DNA from: Prochlorococcus sp. AG-347-L17
GTDB taxonomy: Bacteria; Cyanobacteriota; Cyanobacteriia; PCC-6307; Cyanobiaceae
NCBI GenBank assembly: GCA_003278925.1
Contig: QCCN01000003.1
Coordinates: 55,976-119,975 of the forward strand
Direction: 5' to 3'
Length of the DNA: 64,000 nt
In this document: positions 1 through 9,541 of the stretch, piece by piece
Layout: every line of letters begins with the position of its first letter
Numbering within the stretch: the stretch's first letter is position 1
Position numbers and translations under genes: made by a program
Notes under the pieces: model-generated
The model's input: the letters and a program-made list of their open reading frames with translations, nothing else
Told to the model about the DNA's origin: nothing
Databases searched by the model: none

Positions 1-1100
1 GAGTAAACCTCTTTGGCTTTTTTCTCACTTAGACCAACTGTTGAAATTTCGGGAATAGTGAAAACGGCCTTAGGTATATTTTCATAATTTACTTTTCTTT
101 TTTGATCATTAAAAAAATTATCCGAAAAAACTCTGCCTTGTTCAATTGCTACTGGAGTTAAGTTTGGTTTGTTTATGATATCGCCAACTGCAAAAATGTT
201 AGGATTGCTTGTTTGATTAAGTTCATTAACATCTAGATATTGGCCATCCATTTTTAGATTTAAAAAATCTAAATTCAAAGGTAAAAGATTTGGTTCTCTA
301 CCGGTAGCAATGAGGATATTATTAACTAAGAGTTTATCGCCAGAGTCCAAGGTAGATTCCAGATTCTCATTTACTTTCTTGATAGACTTTAATTGAGATT
401 TTGAGATTATATTTATCTCAGAAAAAGTAGGTGATTCCTCTAAGCATGAGGAGAGATCCTCATCAAAACCATTAAGTAAATGTCGACCCCTAATTAATTG
501 AGTTACTTCAGTACCTAGATTCCTAAAAATAGAAGCAAATTCACAAGCAATATATCCTCCGCCAACTATTAAAATTGATTTGGGAAAACTTTCTAATTCA
601 AAAATATCATCACTAGTCCATGCAAAATCTATCCCAGGAACGTTCAATTTCTTTGGTTTACCACCAACTGAAATAAGAATTTTCCTTGAACTTATTTTTT
701 TTTTAATTTTCTTCGTTTTTGGACAAATAATTTCTAATTCATTTTGAGTCCTAAATCTTCCTAATCCTTCAAAAACAGTTACATTCAACTTATTTAAAGA
801 ATTTCTATGTAAATTACTTAATCTTGAAACCTCCTCTCTAACATTATTTAATAAAATATTTGATTCAAAATTAATACCTTCATTTTTTAATCCATATCCT
901 TCAGAAGAATCAATATTTTTTTTACTTTTGGCCGCATAAACCATCAATTTTTTAGGTACACACCCCCTTATTACACAAGTTCCCCCTATTTTATTTATCT
1001 CTATGATTGCAACTTTTGCTCCATAACTAGCCGCTCGTTTAGCAGCCGCGAGTCCTCCAGATCCAGCGCCAACAACAATTAAATCAAATTCAAATTCCAA
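1..1100 (-). CDS. gor: Glutathione reductase, C-terminal part beyond window edge
   Basis: This is an FAD-dependent pyridine nucleotide disulfide oxidoreductase that reduces oxidised glutathione with NADPH in the cytoplasm. The frame is open from a TTG start at 1098-1100 to the window edge, so about 366 residues are visible and the C-terminal dimerisation part with the catalytic His is cut off. The N-terminus carries the FAD motif VVGAGSGGLAAAKRAA, followed by the redox pair GGTCVIRGCVPKKL with cysteines four residues apart. A second Rossmann motif, ILIVGGGYIACEFAS, fits NAD(P)H binding, and ATGREPN and FAVGD sites follow. Trypanothione or mycothione reductase are alternatives, but cyanobacteria use glutathione. 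It is divergent from the GST-like gene 52 bases away, which fits a shared thiol role. Confidence 0.92.
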   Translation of the reverse strand, partial: MEFEFDLIVVGAGSGGLAAAKRAASYGAKVAIIEINKIGGTCVIRGCVPKKLMVYAAKSKKNIDSSEGYGLKNEGINFESNILLNNVREEVSRLSNLHRNSLNKLNVTVFEGLGRFRTQNELEIICPKTKKIKKKISSRKILISVGGKPKKLNVPGIDFAWTSDDIFELESFPKSILIVGGGYIACEFASIFRNLGTEVTQLIRGRHLLNGFDEDLSSCLEESPTFSEINIISKSQLKSIKKVNENLESTLDSGDKLLVNNILIATGREPNLLPLNLDFLNLKMDGQYLDVNELNQTSNPNIFAVGDIINKPNLTPVAIEQGRVFSDNFFNDQKRKVNYENIPKAVFTIPEISTVGLSEKKAKEVY

Positions 1101-1152
1101 GACTTTTTTAAATCAATTATTATAACGTTAGTTTATATCTTTAATTCAAATA

Positions 1153-2382
1153 ATGAATGAGATTTTGACATGGGATGATTTGAATAAGTTTGAAGTTGAA
1201 GATCTTGATAGAATCAATGGTATAAATAATTCCTATGCAAATTTAAGATTATTTGGGAATAATGAGAATGATGTAATAGTTACCCTCTACAGGGATAGGC
1301 ATTCTTGGTGTCCTTACTGTCAGAAATTATGGTTATGGCTTGAATTTAAGAGAATTCCATACAGAGTCAAAAAAATAAATATGTTTTGCTACGGTCAAAA
1401 AGAAAGTTGGTTCCTTAATAAAGTCAGATCTGGTAAATTACCTGCAATTGAATTTAAAGGGCAATTTATAACTGAAAGCGACAATATCATAGCTTTTTTA
1501 GAAAATGCTTTTGGAGCACTTGGATCTTTTATAACATCCAATAAACTTATTAAAATTCGAGAATTAGAAAGAGAAATTTTCAGATCCTGGTGTAATTGGC
1601 TTTGCCGAGAAAGCTTTAATTTTATAGATAACTCTCTTAGAAAAAATAGATTTAAAGACTCCATTTCTAAACTCGATGAAATCTTAAGTAGGTCAAACTC
1701 AGGTTTTATTGATCCTTCAGTATCTAATACAGGTGATATTGAGCCAGGTGTTGGAGATATAATTTTTATACCTTACATGGAGAGAATGAATGCATCACTA
1801 ATTTATTTTAAAGGGTTTAATATAAGATCTAATTATCGTCATGTAGATAACTGGCTTACCCTTTTTGAAGGGAACAGTGCTTATAGAGGCACTCAAGGAG
1901 ATTTTCATACTCATTCTCATGATTTACCTCCACAAATGGGAGGATGTTATAAAGAAATCAATGAACAACAGATTACTTTCTCTAAGCTAATAGATACTGG
2001 GGAGGGTCTAGGTAAATATGAATTAAATAAAAATTATGATTCAAAATATTTCGCAAAAATTGCTCTTAAAAGAGTGATAAAGCATAAAGACAATTTACTA
2101 AAAGTAAACCCATTCAATAAGGAATCCTTTGAGGAATCATTGAGATCAGCTTTGACTCATATGATCACAGGTGAAGTACTAATTCCTAAAAAACTTTCAG
2201 GAATCTCTTTAAGATACTTAAAAAATAGAATTTCAGTTCCAAGAGATATGCCAATCATTTCAGCAAGATTATTAAGGCAATCATTAAATAAAATTGAATC
2301 TTTCAGTGATATCAATGAAATAGATAAGATACCTTTGAGGCATAGATATGATCAAGATCCTATAAATTTCATTTCTAGTTAA
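1153..2382 (+). CDS. Glutathione S-transferase-like protein with thioredoxin-fold N-terminus
   Basis: This is a 409-residue soluble protein. Residues about 40-115 form a GST/glutaredoxin-like thioredoxin fold with a CPYC pair at 53-56, a cis-Pro region (GKLPAIEF) and the ES pair of the glutathione site (FITESDNI). A helical GST C-terminal domain follows, including a PGVGDIIFIPYMERM segment. It is about twice the length of a normal GST, and the last 150 residues have no domain I recognise. CPYC suggests glutaredoxin-like thiol chemistry rather than simple conjugation. The substrate cannot be told from sequence. The divergent glutathione reductase next door supports a glutathione-linked role. 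Confidence 0.8.
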   Translation: MNEILTWDDLNKFEVEDLDRINGINNSYANLRLFGNNENDVIVTLYRDRHSWCPYCQKLWLWLEFKRIPYRVKKINMFCYGQKESWFLNKVRSGKLPAIEFKGQFITESDNIIAFLENAFGALGSFITSNKLIKIRELEREIFRSWCNWLCRESFNFIDNSLRKNRFKDSISKLDEILSRSNSGFIDPSVSNTGDIEPGVGDIIFIPYMERMNASLIYFKGFNIRSNYRHVDNWLTLFEGNSAYRGTQGDFHTHSHDLPPQMGGCYKEINEQQITFSKLIDTGEGLGKYELNKNYDSKYFAKIALKRVIKHKDNLLKVNPFNKESFEESLRSALTHMITGEVLIPKKLSGISLRYLKNRISVPRDMPIISARLLRQSLNKIESFSDINEIDKIPLRHRYDQDPINFISS

Positions 2383-2394
2383 TAGTAAAACTAT
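2382..2394. terminator. Weak hairpin at the gst/dnaA convergence
   Basis: ATAGT, a three-base loop and ACTAT form a 5-bp stem, followed on the plus strand by AAA and a run of T at 2398-2404. It overlaps the stop codons of two convergent genes with only eight bases between them. It may end the GST-like transcript, but the stem is short and pure chance is possible in AT-rich DNA. Confidence 0.35.
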
Positions 2395-3785
2395 AAATTT
2401 TTTCTTGAATCTATTTGAAGTAAATCTCTTATTTTTTGAACTTGACTTGCAATATTAGGATCAATAGATAATTTTTTTTCAACTTGTTCAATAGCATACA
2501 TAACTGTTGTGTGGTCCTTACCCCCAAACTCATCTCCAATTCTTGGTAGGCTTAGATTCGTCCCATGTCTCATAAGGTACATACCTATTTGTCTAGCTTG
2601 ACTTACTGGTTTTCTCCTACTTGAACTGATCAATTCATCAGTAGAAACTTTAAAGAAATCTGACACTTTATTAATAACTTGTTTTGGAGTAACAACTACT
2701 CCAACACTATTCGGATCAAGCATTGGAGCAATTGATTGGACTGTCATTGGCAAGCCTGTTATTGATGCAAATGCAACAGCTCTAGTAAATGCTCCTTCCA
2801 ATTCTCGAATATTCGAAGTGAATCTTCCTGCTATAAATTGAATTAAATCTCTTGGAAGACTCATCCTTTCTTGTTCTGCCTTTTTCTGAAGGATGGCGGT
2901 CCTCGTCTCAAGGTCAGGTGGTTGAATATCTGCGGTCATACCCATTGAGAACCTAGAAATTAATCTTTCTTGTATTCCCGACAATTGATTTGGTGGTCTA
3001 TCACTTGCAATAACTATTTGACTTCCTGATTCGTGAAGAGCGTTAAAAGTATGAAAGAATTCTTCCTGTGTATACTCTTTGCCTTCTAAGAACTGTATAT
3101 CGTCTATTAAAATCAAATCTACATTTCTATATTTATCTCGAATAGCTGTCATTCCATCTCTTCGAATACCACTAATAACATCATTTGTGAAAGTCTCTGT
3201 AGATACATATTTAACTTTAGCTTCTGGATCTATTTCTACTCGATAATGACCTATTGCTTGCATTAAATGAGTCTTACCAAGACCTACTCCTCCACAAATA
3301 AATAATGGATTGAATTCTCTTCCAGGAGATTCAGCAACGGCTAAAGCTGCAGCATGAGCCAACCTACTATTTGGACCTACAACAAATCTTTTAAATACGT
3401 AGCGTAAATTTAAACCATTAGGATTCTTGAATTGATTTTTTGAAGAATTATTGTGGTTATTATTAGAAAAAGATCTTGCTTTATGATAAACGTTCTGTTC
3501 ATTAGGTTTATCTTCATTTTTTAAATCGCTGCTGGTATTCGTTTCAGATTTAAAAACAACTTTTACATCATGGCCGCAGATTTCCTTTGCAGCTTTTTCA
3601 ATAGTTTCACAATAATTCTTTCTTAACCAATCACTAGAAAATGTATTTGGAGCGATTAAAGTTAATAAGCCATTTTCAAAACAATTAAATTTAGCAGGCC
3701 TTATCCATGTCTCAAATGAAGGCTTACTTAAAGTTTTTTGGAGTAATTGTTGAACTTCCGCCCAAATAGGATTAGTTGCTTGCAA
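2391..3785 (-). CDS. dnaA: Chromosomal replication initiator DnaA
   Basis: DnaA is the AAA+ ATPase that binds the origin and opens it for replication. The 464 residues show the full family layout. Domain I is residues 1-75 ([12 protein letters not shown]). A polar, Asn-rich linker spans about 80-125. The AAA+ domain has Walker A GGVGLGKT at 165-172, Walker [10 protein letters not shown], and sensor segments. The C-terminal helix-turn-helix carries the DnaA signature [14 protein letters not shown]. The start is TTG, giving MQATNPIW, which lines up with the usual DnaA N-terminus. No dnaN lies beside it, so this need not be the origin. A perfect inverted repeat sits 12 bases upstream of the start and may control expression. 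Confidence 0.98.
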   Translation of the reverse strand: MQATNPIWAEVQQLLQKTLSKPSFETWIRPAKFNCFENGLLTLIAPNTFSSDWLRKNYCETIEKAAKEICGHDVKVVFKSETNTSSDLKNEDKPNEQNVYHKARSFSNNNHNNSSKNQFKNPNGLNLRYVFKRFVVGPNSRLAHAAALAVAESPGREFNPLFICGGVGLGKTHLMQAIGHYRVEIDPEAKVKYVSTETFTNDVISGIRRDGMTAIRDKYRNVDLILIDDIQFLEGKEYTQEEFFHTFNALHESGSQIVIASDRPPNQLSGIQERLISRFSMGMTADIQPPDLETRTAILQKKAEQERMSLPRDLIQFIAGRFTSNIRELEGAFTRAVAFASITGLPMTVQSIAPMLDPNSVGVVVTPKQVINKVSDFFKVSTDELISSSRRKPVSQARQIGMYLMRHGTNLSLPRIGDEFGGKDHTTVMYAIEQVEKKLSIDPNIASQVQKIRDLLQIDSRKNL

Positions 3786-3796
3786 AGTTTTTTTCT

Positions 3797-3813
3797 CTAG
3801 ATTATTAATCTAG
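3797..3813. promoter_or_regulatory. Perfect 17-bp inverted repeat upstream of dnaA
   Basis: CTAGATTA, one central T, then TAATCTAG: an 8-bp perfect inverted repeat around a single base, 11 bases upstream of the dnaA TTG. On the mRNA it would lie where ribosomes load; on DNA it looks like a dimeric operator. I see no consensus DnaA box (TTATCCACA) in the 170-bp gap. A role in regulation is inference. Confidence 0.4.
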
Positions 3814-3955
3814 TTGGAATTTAATAATTGGCCATTATCAAATCACAAGATCACGACAAATTTAAAATTATTTAACAAAGCATCGACTAAATTTATAAAG
3901 ATAAATTTTTTATTTTTTTAATAGGCATATAATTATTTTAAATCTTACTAAAATA

Positions 3956-4591
3956 TTGGATAAAGCATTACTTATTATCATGGCGAAATGGCATGGTTTT
4001 GGAAGATGCAAAACAAGATTATCAAAAGATATAGGTAAAAGGAATTCGGCGAAAATACAAAGTGTGATGACCAAACACACAATTTCAGTAGCAAAATTTC
4101 TCCAAGAAAATAAACTGATTGATATTTCTATTGCCATAGCAGGTTTAGGGGAAGGAAATTGTAGAAAATGGTCTAGAGAATTAGGCATCAAAAAATTTAA
4201 TTTGCAGGGCAAAGGCTGCTTGGGAGAAAAAATGAAAAGGCAAATAATTATCAATAAAAAATTTTGTAATAACCATAAGATCAAAAGTATTATTTTTATT
4301 GGAACCGACCTTCCAGATTTATGTCATCAAGATTTATTGAATACTCTAAAAGAGCTTCAACAAAATGATCTTATTTTAGGGCCATCTAATGATGGAGGAT
4401 ATTGGCTTATTGGTTTATCAGAAAAAGTAATTTCAACGCATCTATATTTACCTTTTATTAACATTAAGTGGGGGACAGAGAATGTTCTTCAAAATACAAT
4501 TGATAATTTTGCTTCTATAAACTTGAAGTATAAGCTTTTAGATAAAAAAATTGATATAGATACAATATTTGATATCGAAAATAGAAGGTAA
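3956..4591 (+). CDS. TIGR04282/DUF2064 family transferase (CofC-like)
   Basis: This 211-residue protein resembles the nucleotidyl/glycosyl transferase-like family TIGR04282 (DUF2064). Near the N-terminus it has LLIIMAKWHGFGRCKTRLSK, matching the family pattern of a phosphate-binding loop with a K-TRL segment. Next come IFIGTDLPDL, the metal-binding D-x-P motif, and the GPSNDGGYWLIGL motif that is diagnostic. Family members are usually annotated as glycosyltransferases, but the substrate is unknown. The start is TTG; an in-frame ATG eight codons later would cut into the first beta strand. It is followed after five bases by a TIGR04283-type transferase, a pairing known from many bacteria, so the two probably act in one pathway. 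Confidence 0.8.
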   Translation: MDKALLIIMAKWHGFGRCKTRLSKDIGKRNSAKIQSVMTKHTISVAKFLQENKLIDISIAIAGLGEGNCRKWSRELGIKKFNLQGKGCLGEKMKRQIIINKKFCNNHKIKSIIFIGTDLPDLCHQDLLNTLKELQQNDLILGPSNDGGYWLIGLSEKVISTHLYLPFINIKWGTENVLQNTIDNFASINLKYKLLDKKIDIDTIFDIENRR

Positions 4592-4596
4592 TCAAC

Positions 4597-5280
4597 TTGT
4601 CTAAAATCTCAATTATCATTCCAACTATTAATGAAGCTAATAATTTGCCATTATTGCTTTCAGACCTTTCTAATATTCATAAAGAGAGCGAAATCATAAT
4701 TGTTGATTGTGGAAGTGAAGATAAAACTATTGACATAGCAAATATTTATGGAGCGAAAGTATTTATATCCAAAGAAAGGAATCGAGGTTTACAATTAGAT
4801 CTTGGTGCTAGGAATTCAAAAGGAGACTGGCTGATATTTTTGCATGCAGATACAAGATTAAATCATGATTGGTTTAGAAAAATTAATTCATATTTAGAGG
4901 AAAAGAAGAATATTATTTACTATTTTGAATTCAAAATTAATAACAAAAAGATAATTTATCGGGCCCTCGAAATTCTCGTGAATTTTAGAAGTAAATTTTT
5001 TAAACAACCGTATGGTGATCAAGGTTTAATAATTCATAGAACTACCTATTTTAAGAATAATGGTTTTAGAAAGATACCTTTGATGGAAGATGTAGATTTT
5101 TTAAAGAGATTAAACAAAAAAAAAGATTTAAAACAATTAAATTTACCTATTTTTATTAGTTCAAGGAAATGGGAAAGAACTAATATTTTTCTCCAAGCAA
5201 TTAAGAACTGGCACTTTAGAAGAAGATGGTTAAGAGGCGAATCTTTAAAATCTATCTATTCTGACTACTACAAAAATTGA
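4597..5280 (+). CDS. TIGR04283 family glycosyltransferase (GT2-like)
   Basis: This 227-residue protein is a GT-A type glycosyltransferase of family 2. It opens with KISIIIPTINEANNLPLLL, has the nucleotide-binding DCGSEDKT region, and carries the DxD-like site in WLIFLHADTRL, followed by GDQGLIIHR and a PLMEDVDFLKR acceptor/catalytic segment. No long membrane helix is visible beyond a moderately hydrophobic stretch, so it is probably cytoplasmic or peripheral. The start is TTG, five bases after the TIGR04282-like gene. The two family names come from genomes where they accompany radical SAM or selenodomain proteins, but no such partner lies here. The sugar and acceptor are unknown. It ends directly against the GNAT gene stop on the opposite strand. 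Confidence 0.8.
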   Translation: MSKISIIIPTINEANNLPLLLSDLSNIHKESEIIIVDCGSEDKTIDIANIYGAKVFISKERNRGLQLDLGARNSKGDWLIFLHADTRLNHDWFRKINSYLEEKKNIIYYFEFKINNKKIIYRALEILVNFRSKFFKQPYGDQGLIIHRTTYFKNNGFRKIPLMEDVDFLKRLNKKKDLKQLNLPIFISSRKWERTNIFLQAIKNWHFRRRWLRGESLKSIYSDYYKN

Positions 5281-5811
5281 TTAATTTGCATACCAAAAAG
5301 CACATTTAGAGCCTCTAGGTTCTAATATCCAACCTTGTCTTTTGTAAAATGAAACAACTTCAGCATCAGCAAAAAGGGTTACTTTAGAAATTCCAATATT
5401 TTTCAATTCTTTTAGGACATATTTCATTAACTCTTTCCCCAATCCAAGTCCTTGATAGACAGGGTTAATAGCCACATCCCAAACTGTTGCTTCTAAAATT
5501 CCATCACCAGTGCATCTTGCAAATCCTACTAGTCTGGGGAATTTTTCATCATGACGCCACAAACCAACCACCAAAATACTGTAATCTAAAGCTCTTTTTA
5601 CCCTCCTTATAGGCCTTCTGCTCCAACCAACAGTTTGCAAAAGTTGATCTAGTTCTATTAAATCTAAATCTTTATTTTTACTACATATAAATATTTCTTC
5701 TTTATTTGTTTGAGTGAACTCATAAGAATTTAAACCATAGAGATCTATCAGCTCATTCCTTGATATGCTATTTGACTTTTTTATTAACGATCCTTGGTTT
5801 CTAAAAATCAT
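5281..5811 (-). CDS. GNAT family N-acetyltransferase (plastid-type)
   Basis: This 176-residue acetyltransferase is predicted to transfer acetyl from acetyl-CoA to an amine. The C-terminal half carries the acetyl-CoA pyrophosphate loop in YQGLGLGKELMKYVLKEL and the closing YKRQGWI segment typical of GNAT proteins. The TVGWSRRPIRR motif before the core resembles the cyanobacterial/plastid GNAT group that acetylates proteins or arylalkylamines. That assignment is from memory of the family and not certain. Its ATG overlaps the TAA of the upstream ABC transporter by one base (TAATG), so the two are probably translationally coupled. Confidence 0.85.
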   Translation of the reverse strand: MIFRNQGSLIKKSNSISRNELIDLYGLNSYEFTQTNKEEIFICSKNKDLDLIELDQLLQTVGWSRRPIRRVKRALDYSILVVGLWRHDEKFPRLVGFARCTGDGILEATVWDVAINPVYQGLGLGKELMKYVLKELKNIGISKVTLFADAEVVSFYKRQGWILEPRGSKCAFWYAN

Positions 5812-7607
5812 TAAAAATTCACGAATCCTTTTTGTTGAAGCTCAGAGAGCTGAAAATATAAACCCTTTTTGATTCTCAATTCACTATGTGTTCCCTCTTC
5901 AACTAATGATCCACCTTTTAAGACTAAAATCTTATCAGAACTTTCAATAGTTGCTAATCTGTGAGCTATTACTAGTGCAGTTCTTTTTGACAGAATTCTC
6001 TCAAGATCTTTCTGCAAAGTAGCCTCTGTAGATGGATCCATAAACGCTGTTGCTTCGTCCATTATTAAAACAACAGGATTTCTAATTGCTACTCGAGCTA
6101 CTGAAAGAAGTTGCCTCTCTCCAGAAGAGAGATTTCCCCCTCTTTCTCTTAGTAAGGTGTTCAAACCTTCTGGTAATTTTTTTAACAAATTATCTAACCC
6201 TAATTTATTACAAAGATTTTCTAATTCAAGATCGTCTATATTGGAATTTAGTTTTAAATTATCTGCGACATTTCCACTAAAGATAAAGGTATCTTGCAAA
6301 ACTACTCCCAACATACTTCTAAGGGTTGCAATAGGAATATCTTTGATATCTATATCGTCGATTAAAATTTGACCTGACTGAGGTTCATACAACCTACATA
6401 AAAGTCTAATTATGGTCGTCTTACCTGAACCAGTTGGCCCTACAAAAGCCACATGCTCTCCTGGATTAATCTTGAAAGATAAATTCTTTATGATATCTTC
6501 TCCTTCGTTGTAGAAAAAATCAACATTCTTGAACTCAATTTTACCCTTAAATTTTTTATTTACATTTTTAGCATTTTTAAAAAAATATTTTGCAGAAGTA
6601 GAGTCCTTAATCTGTATTTCTTCATCCAATAATTCGTTTATTCTTTCTACAGCGGTTAAGCCTCCTTGTATCTGAGTAAATCTTTCTGCAAGCTGCCTTA
6701 AAGGTTCAAAAAGTCTTTGGGAATATAAAATAAAAGTTGTTAATGTTCCTAAACCAATATTTCCAGAAGTAACAAAATATCCTCCAACTGCCAAAACCAA
6801 GGAAACCGCAGCAAGAGAAATCCATTCTATAAATGCCGAAATACTACTGTCATAAAATATTGTGCCATTAACTGCTTTCTTGTAAGCAACTCCAGTTTTA
6901 GAAAATTTCTTGCTATTAAAGGCTTCTCTTCTGAACATCTGAACAACTTCTAAACCTTGAAGATTCTCTTGAAAATCAGAGTTTAGTTGAGACAATTCTT
7001 CCCTTACTTGATAATTGGCTCTTCTGTAACGTTTTTGAAGCCAGATAATAAAATATGAAACTGGGATTTGAGTCAAAAGTAATAAAATGGCAAGCCCCCG
7101 ATCAATTGAAAGCATTGTCAAAGAAATTACTATCAGACTAACGAAGTCAGCAATGACTCCTACTGCCCCACTACCAAAAACCTCGGCTAAAGCATCAACA
7201 TCATTTGTTAATCTTGTTAATAATTTCCCCACAGGCATTTTATCGTGATACTTAAGAGATAAAGATATTGAATGATCAAAAAGTTCTCTTCTTATTCTTG
7301 CTGTCAAACGTTGTCCCACTGCTTGGATATTGTAAGTTTGGTATCCCTGCAGAACTAATCTGAATAAAACAGTTATAAATAAAGTTAAGATAATGGCATT
7401 TATCGACTGCCCAAAGAAAGTTTTACTTAGCCAAACATCTGTAGTTTCGTTCTTTAGAATAGTAATTGCCTGACCAACTAATAATGGTTGAATTGCTCCA
7501 GAGAAAGAAACAGGTAACAAAACTATCAAGATTAGATAGATTGTTTTTTTATCTTTAGTTAAATATTTACCTAACTTTTTAATCCTTCTAAAATCTTTAA
7601 AAAACAT
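5811..7607 (-). CDS. ABC exporter, fused membrane and ATPase domains
   Basis: This 598-residue half-transporter of the MsbA/MdlB/multidrug type works as a dimer in the inner membrane. Residues about 25-330 form six membrane helices with the coupling segment GQRLTARIRRELFDH and MPVGKLLTRLTNDVDAL. The nucleotide-binding domain has Walker A GPTGSGKTTIIRLL, the Q-loop LQDTFIFSG, the ABC signature LSSGERQLLSVAR, Walker B PVVLIMDEAT and the H-loop in ALVIAHRLATI. The substrate may be a lipid or drug; the sequence does not say which. It reads into the GNAT gene with a one-base overlap and follows hisG after 12 bases, so a hisG-ABC-GNAT transcript is likely. Confidence 0.92.
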   Translation of the reverse strand: MFFKDFRRIKKLGKYLTKDKKTIYLILIVLLPVSFSGAIQPLLVGQAITILKNETTDVWLSKTFFGQSINAIILTLFITVLFRLVLQGYQTYNIQAVGQRLTARIRRELFDHSISLSLKYHDKMPVGKLLTRLTNDVDALAEVFGSGAVGVIADFVSLIVISLTMLSIDRGLAILLLLTQIPVSYFIIWLQKRYRRANYQVREELSQLNSDFQENLQGLEVVQMFRREAFNSKKFSKTGVAYKKAVNGTIFYDSSISAFIEWISLAAVSLVLAVGGYFVTSGNIGLGTLTTFILYSQRLFEPLRQLAERFTQIQGGLTAVERINELLDEEIQIKDSTSAKYFFKNAKNVNKKFKGKIEFKNVDFFYNEGEDIIKNLSFKINPGEHVAFVGPTGSGKTTIIRLLCRLYEPQSGQILIDDIDIKDIPIATLRSMLGVVLQDTFIFSGNVADNLKLNSNIDDLELENLCNKLGLDNLLKKLPEGLNTLLRERGGNLSSGERQLLSVARVAIRNPVVLIMDEATAFMDPSTEATLQKDLERILSKRTALVIAHRLATIESSDKILVLKGGSLVEEGTHSELRIKKGLYFQLSELQQKGFVNF

Positions 7608-7619
7608 TTAGATATTCTT

Positions 7620-8258
7620 CTATAAAGCATTAGTTGATTCTATTGATAAAATTGTATCTCTGAGATGATTATCATCTAACCTCATAGATAAAGGATTTCC
7701 AATTAGTCTTGCAGTCGAGTAATAAAGATCATCTATTTTAATTAAACCATTCTCTTTGAGAGTCTTTCCGGTTGCCACCAAATCAACTATTGCCTCTGCC
7801 ATACCTGTAATAGGACCAAGCTCGACTGATCCCGTCAAATGAACTATTTCTACAGGAATATTTAATTCTTCAAAATAAGATCTTGCTGTTTTTATAAATT
7901 TACTTGCTACTTTACAATTCGCTGGAAGATCGGTTGGTTTTAAATAATTGCTATTTTTCTTAACCGCCAACGACATATGACAACCCCCAAATCCTAAATC
8001 TAATAATTTAGCGACTTTTAATTCAGATTCTCGTAAAACGTCATACCCAACAATACCCAAATCAGCCTGACCATAACTTACATAAACAGGCACATCTCCA
8101 TTTCTTACTAATAGAGCTTTTGCCCGTTTGCAATTTGATTCAAAAGTTAATGATCTATTATTTTCTTCCAACGCATTAGAGAAATCTAACCCAGCTTTTT
8201 TAAAAGTTGAAATTGAATCTTTTAACAGAGCTCCTTTTGGTAAGGCTATAGTAATCAT
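7620..8258 (-). CDS. hisG: ATP phosphoribosyltransferase, short form
   Basis: HisG joins ATP and PRPP in the first step of histidine synthesis. At 212 residues it is the short HisG_S form, which lacks the C-terminal regulatory ACT-like domain and in other bacteria needs the HisZ subunit; hisZ is not in this window. It begins [15 protein letters not shown], and includes [16 protein letters not shown] and the PRPP-binding stretch [18 protein letters not shown]. The ATG is 40 bases from the divergent glyoxalase II start. Feedback control would have to come from HisZ, by analogy with other short-form enzymes. Confidence 0.95.
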   Translation of the reverse strand: MITIALPKGALLKDSISTFKKAGLDFSNALEENNRSLTFESNCKRAKALLVRNGDVPVYVSYGQADLGIVGYDVLRESELKVAKLLDLGFGGCHMSLAVKKNSNYLKPTDLPANCKVASKFIKTARSYFEELNIPVEIVHLTGSVELGPITGMAEAIVDLVATGKTLKENGLIKIDDLYYSTARLIGNPLSMRLDDNHLRDTILSIESTNAL

Positions 8259-8298
8259 AGATCAATTTCTTCCAAGGATTATTCATTCTAATTTAACA

Positions 8299-9039
8299 AT
8301 GGATTTTAATAAAGCTCGAAATATAATCGGACTTAGAGTTTTAAGTGATAACGTCATATGGTTGTTGGTAAAAGATAAATCCGTTGTAGTTATAGATCCA
8401 TCTGTTCACGAACCAGTTATTAAATATATAAATGAAAACAATTTTCACTTAGAAGCTATTTTGCAAACTCATCATCATTCAGACCATATTGGAGGGACGA
8501 AATCTCTTATTGAAAGATGGCCAAATGTAAAAGTGATTGCTTCCTCCAAAGAAAAAAAGCGAATACCTTTTCAAAATATATCTGTAGAGGATGGAGAAAC
8601 TTTGAATATTTTAGGTGAAGAAGTAAAAATAATTGAAGTATTAGGGCATACAAGCTCACATATTGCCTTCTTTTTGAATGGGAAAAATCCTGTTCTTTTT
8701 ATTGGTGATACATTATTTTCTGGAGGCTGTGGAAGAATTTTTGAAGGGACTTATCAACAAATGTATTCTTCACTAGAAAGAATCAAATCTTTACCAAAAA
8801 ATACTCTCATATATTGTGCACATGAATATACTAAAGCAAATATATTGTGGGCATTGAATCTCAAGCCTAAAGATCAAGATATAAAAAATAAACTTTCGGA
8901 AGTTGAAAAAAAACTTTCTCTTAATGAATTGACAATTCCATTTTTACTTGATGAAGAGATGAAAATAAACCTTTTCTTAAGAGCAAAAAATTTAGAAGAA
9001 TTTACTTTTTTAAGAGCAAATAAAGATTTATGGGTTTAA
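8299..9039 (+). CDS. gloB: Glyoxalase II (hydroxyacylglutathione hydrolase)
   Basis: This metallo-beta-lactamase-fold enzyme hydrolyses S-D-lactoylglutathione in methylglyoxal detoxification. The 246 residues include the metal motif [11 protein letters not shown] (THxHxDH), the later ligands in LGHTSSH and [17 protein letters not shown], and the family-specific [14 protein letters not shown] that binds glutathione in the C-terminal helical domain. The ATG at 8299 gives [10 protein letters not shown], which matches the family start. The open frame runs 57 codons further upstream, but that part overlaps hisG on the other strand and looks non-coding. Confidence 0.92.
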   Translation: MDFNKARNIIGLRVLSDNVIWLLVKDKSVVVIDPSVHEPVIKYINENNFHLEAILQTHHHSDHIGGTKSLIERWPNVKVIASSKEKKRIPFQNISVEDGETLNILGEEVKIIEVLGHTSSHIAFFLNGKNPVLFIGDTLFSGGCGRIFEGTYQQMYSSLERIKSLPKNTLIYCAHEYTKANILWALNLKPKDQDIKNKLSEVEKKLSLNELTIPFLLDEEMKINLFLRAKNLEEFTFLRANKDLWV

Positions 9040-9063
9040 ATAGATAGGTATCTTCTTAAACAA

Positions 9064-9456
9064 ATGTCCCCCAAACAAGTAATCAAAACATCAAATGCTC
9101 CAGATCCAGTCGGACCTTATAATCAAGCAATAAAAGCTGGGGATTTTATCTATTGTTCTGGACAAATTGCTATAGACCCAGTTTTAAATGAAATAACATG
9201 TTTAGGTGATATAGAGAAGGAAACTATTCAAGTTTTAAAAAATCTCGCAGCAGTTCTTAAAGCTGGTGGAGCAACAATAGAGGATGTAATTAAAACAACT
9301 ATTTACTTAACCGACTTAAGTAATTTTCAAATTGTCAACAAAATATATAGTGATTTTTTTAATACAGAGAATCCTCCAGCCAGGGCCTGTGTAGAAGTTT
9401 CATCTCTACCAAAAGGAGTTTTAGTTGAGATAGATTGCGTCGCATTTCTAGATTAA
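9064..9456 (+). CDS. ridA: RidA family enamine/imine deaminase
   Basis: This 130-residue Rid (YjgF/YER057c/UK114) protein hydrolyses reactive enamines such as 2-aminoacrylate released by PLP enzymes. The characteristic segments are APDPVGPYNQAIKAGDFIYC near the start, and the signature PARACVEVSSLPKGVLVEIDCVA with the conserved Arg that binds the substrate carboxylate, near the end. Length is normal for a trimer-forming RidA. It follows gloB by 24 bases on the same strand, so both may share a transcript. Confidence 0.95.
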   Translation: MSPKQVIKTSNAPDPVGPYNQAIKAGDFIYCSGQIAIDPVLNEITCLGDIEKETIQVLKNLAAVLKAGGATIEDVIKTTIYLTDLSNFQIVNKIYSDFFNTENPPARACVEVSSLPKGVLVEIDCVAFLD

Positions 9457-9483
9457 TTTCTAATTATTGAGAAATTTGAAATA

Positions 9484-9500
9484 TGCACCTATTGTGCACC
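9484..9500 (+). repeat. TGCACC direct repeat, 11-bp period
   Basis: TGCACC occurs at 9484-9489 and again at 9495-9500, one helical turn apart, in the 85-bp gap upstream of the 75-residue gene. Two GC-rich hexamers on one face of the helix in an AT-rich gap look like a regulator site. A TATAGAT-like sequence follows at about 9508. Function is inference. Confidence 0.3.
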
Positions 9501-9541
9501 ATAGTTGTATAGATTATTAGTTGATAATTCATCTTTGATCT

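Noticed and set aside
3786..3955. Origin of replication next to dnaA
   Set aside because: There is no DnaA box cluster, no dnaN and no AT-repeat array beyond background.
8128..8298. Longer gloB frame reading through the hisG start
   Set aside because: The extra 57 codons are antisense to hisG and do not resemble glyoxalase II; ATG at 8299 gives the family N-terminus.
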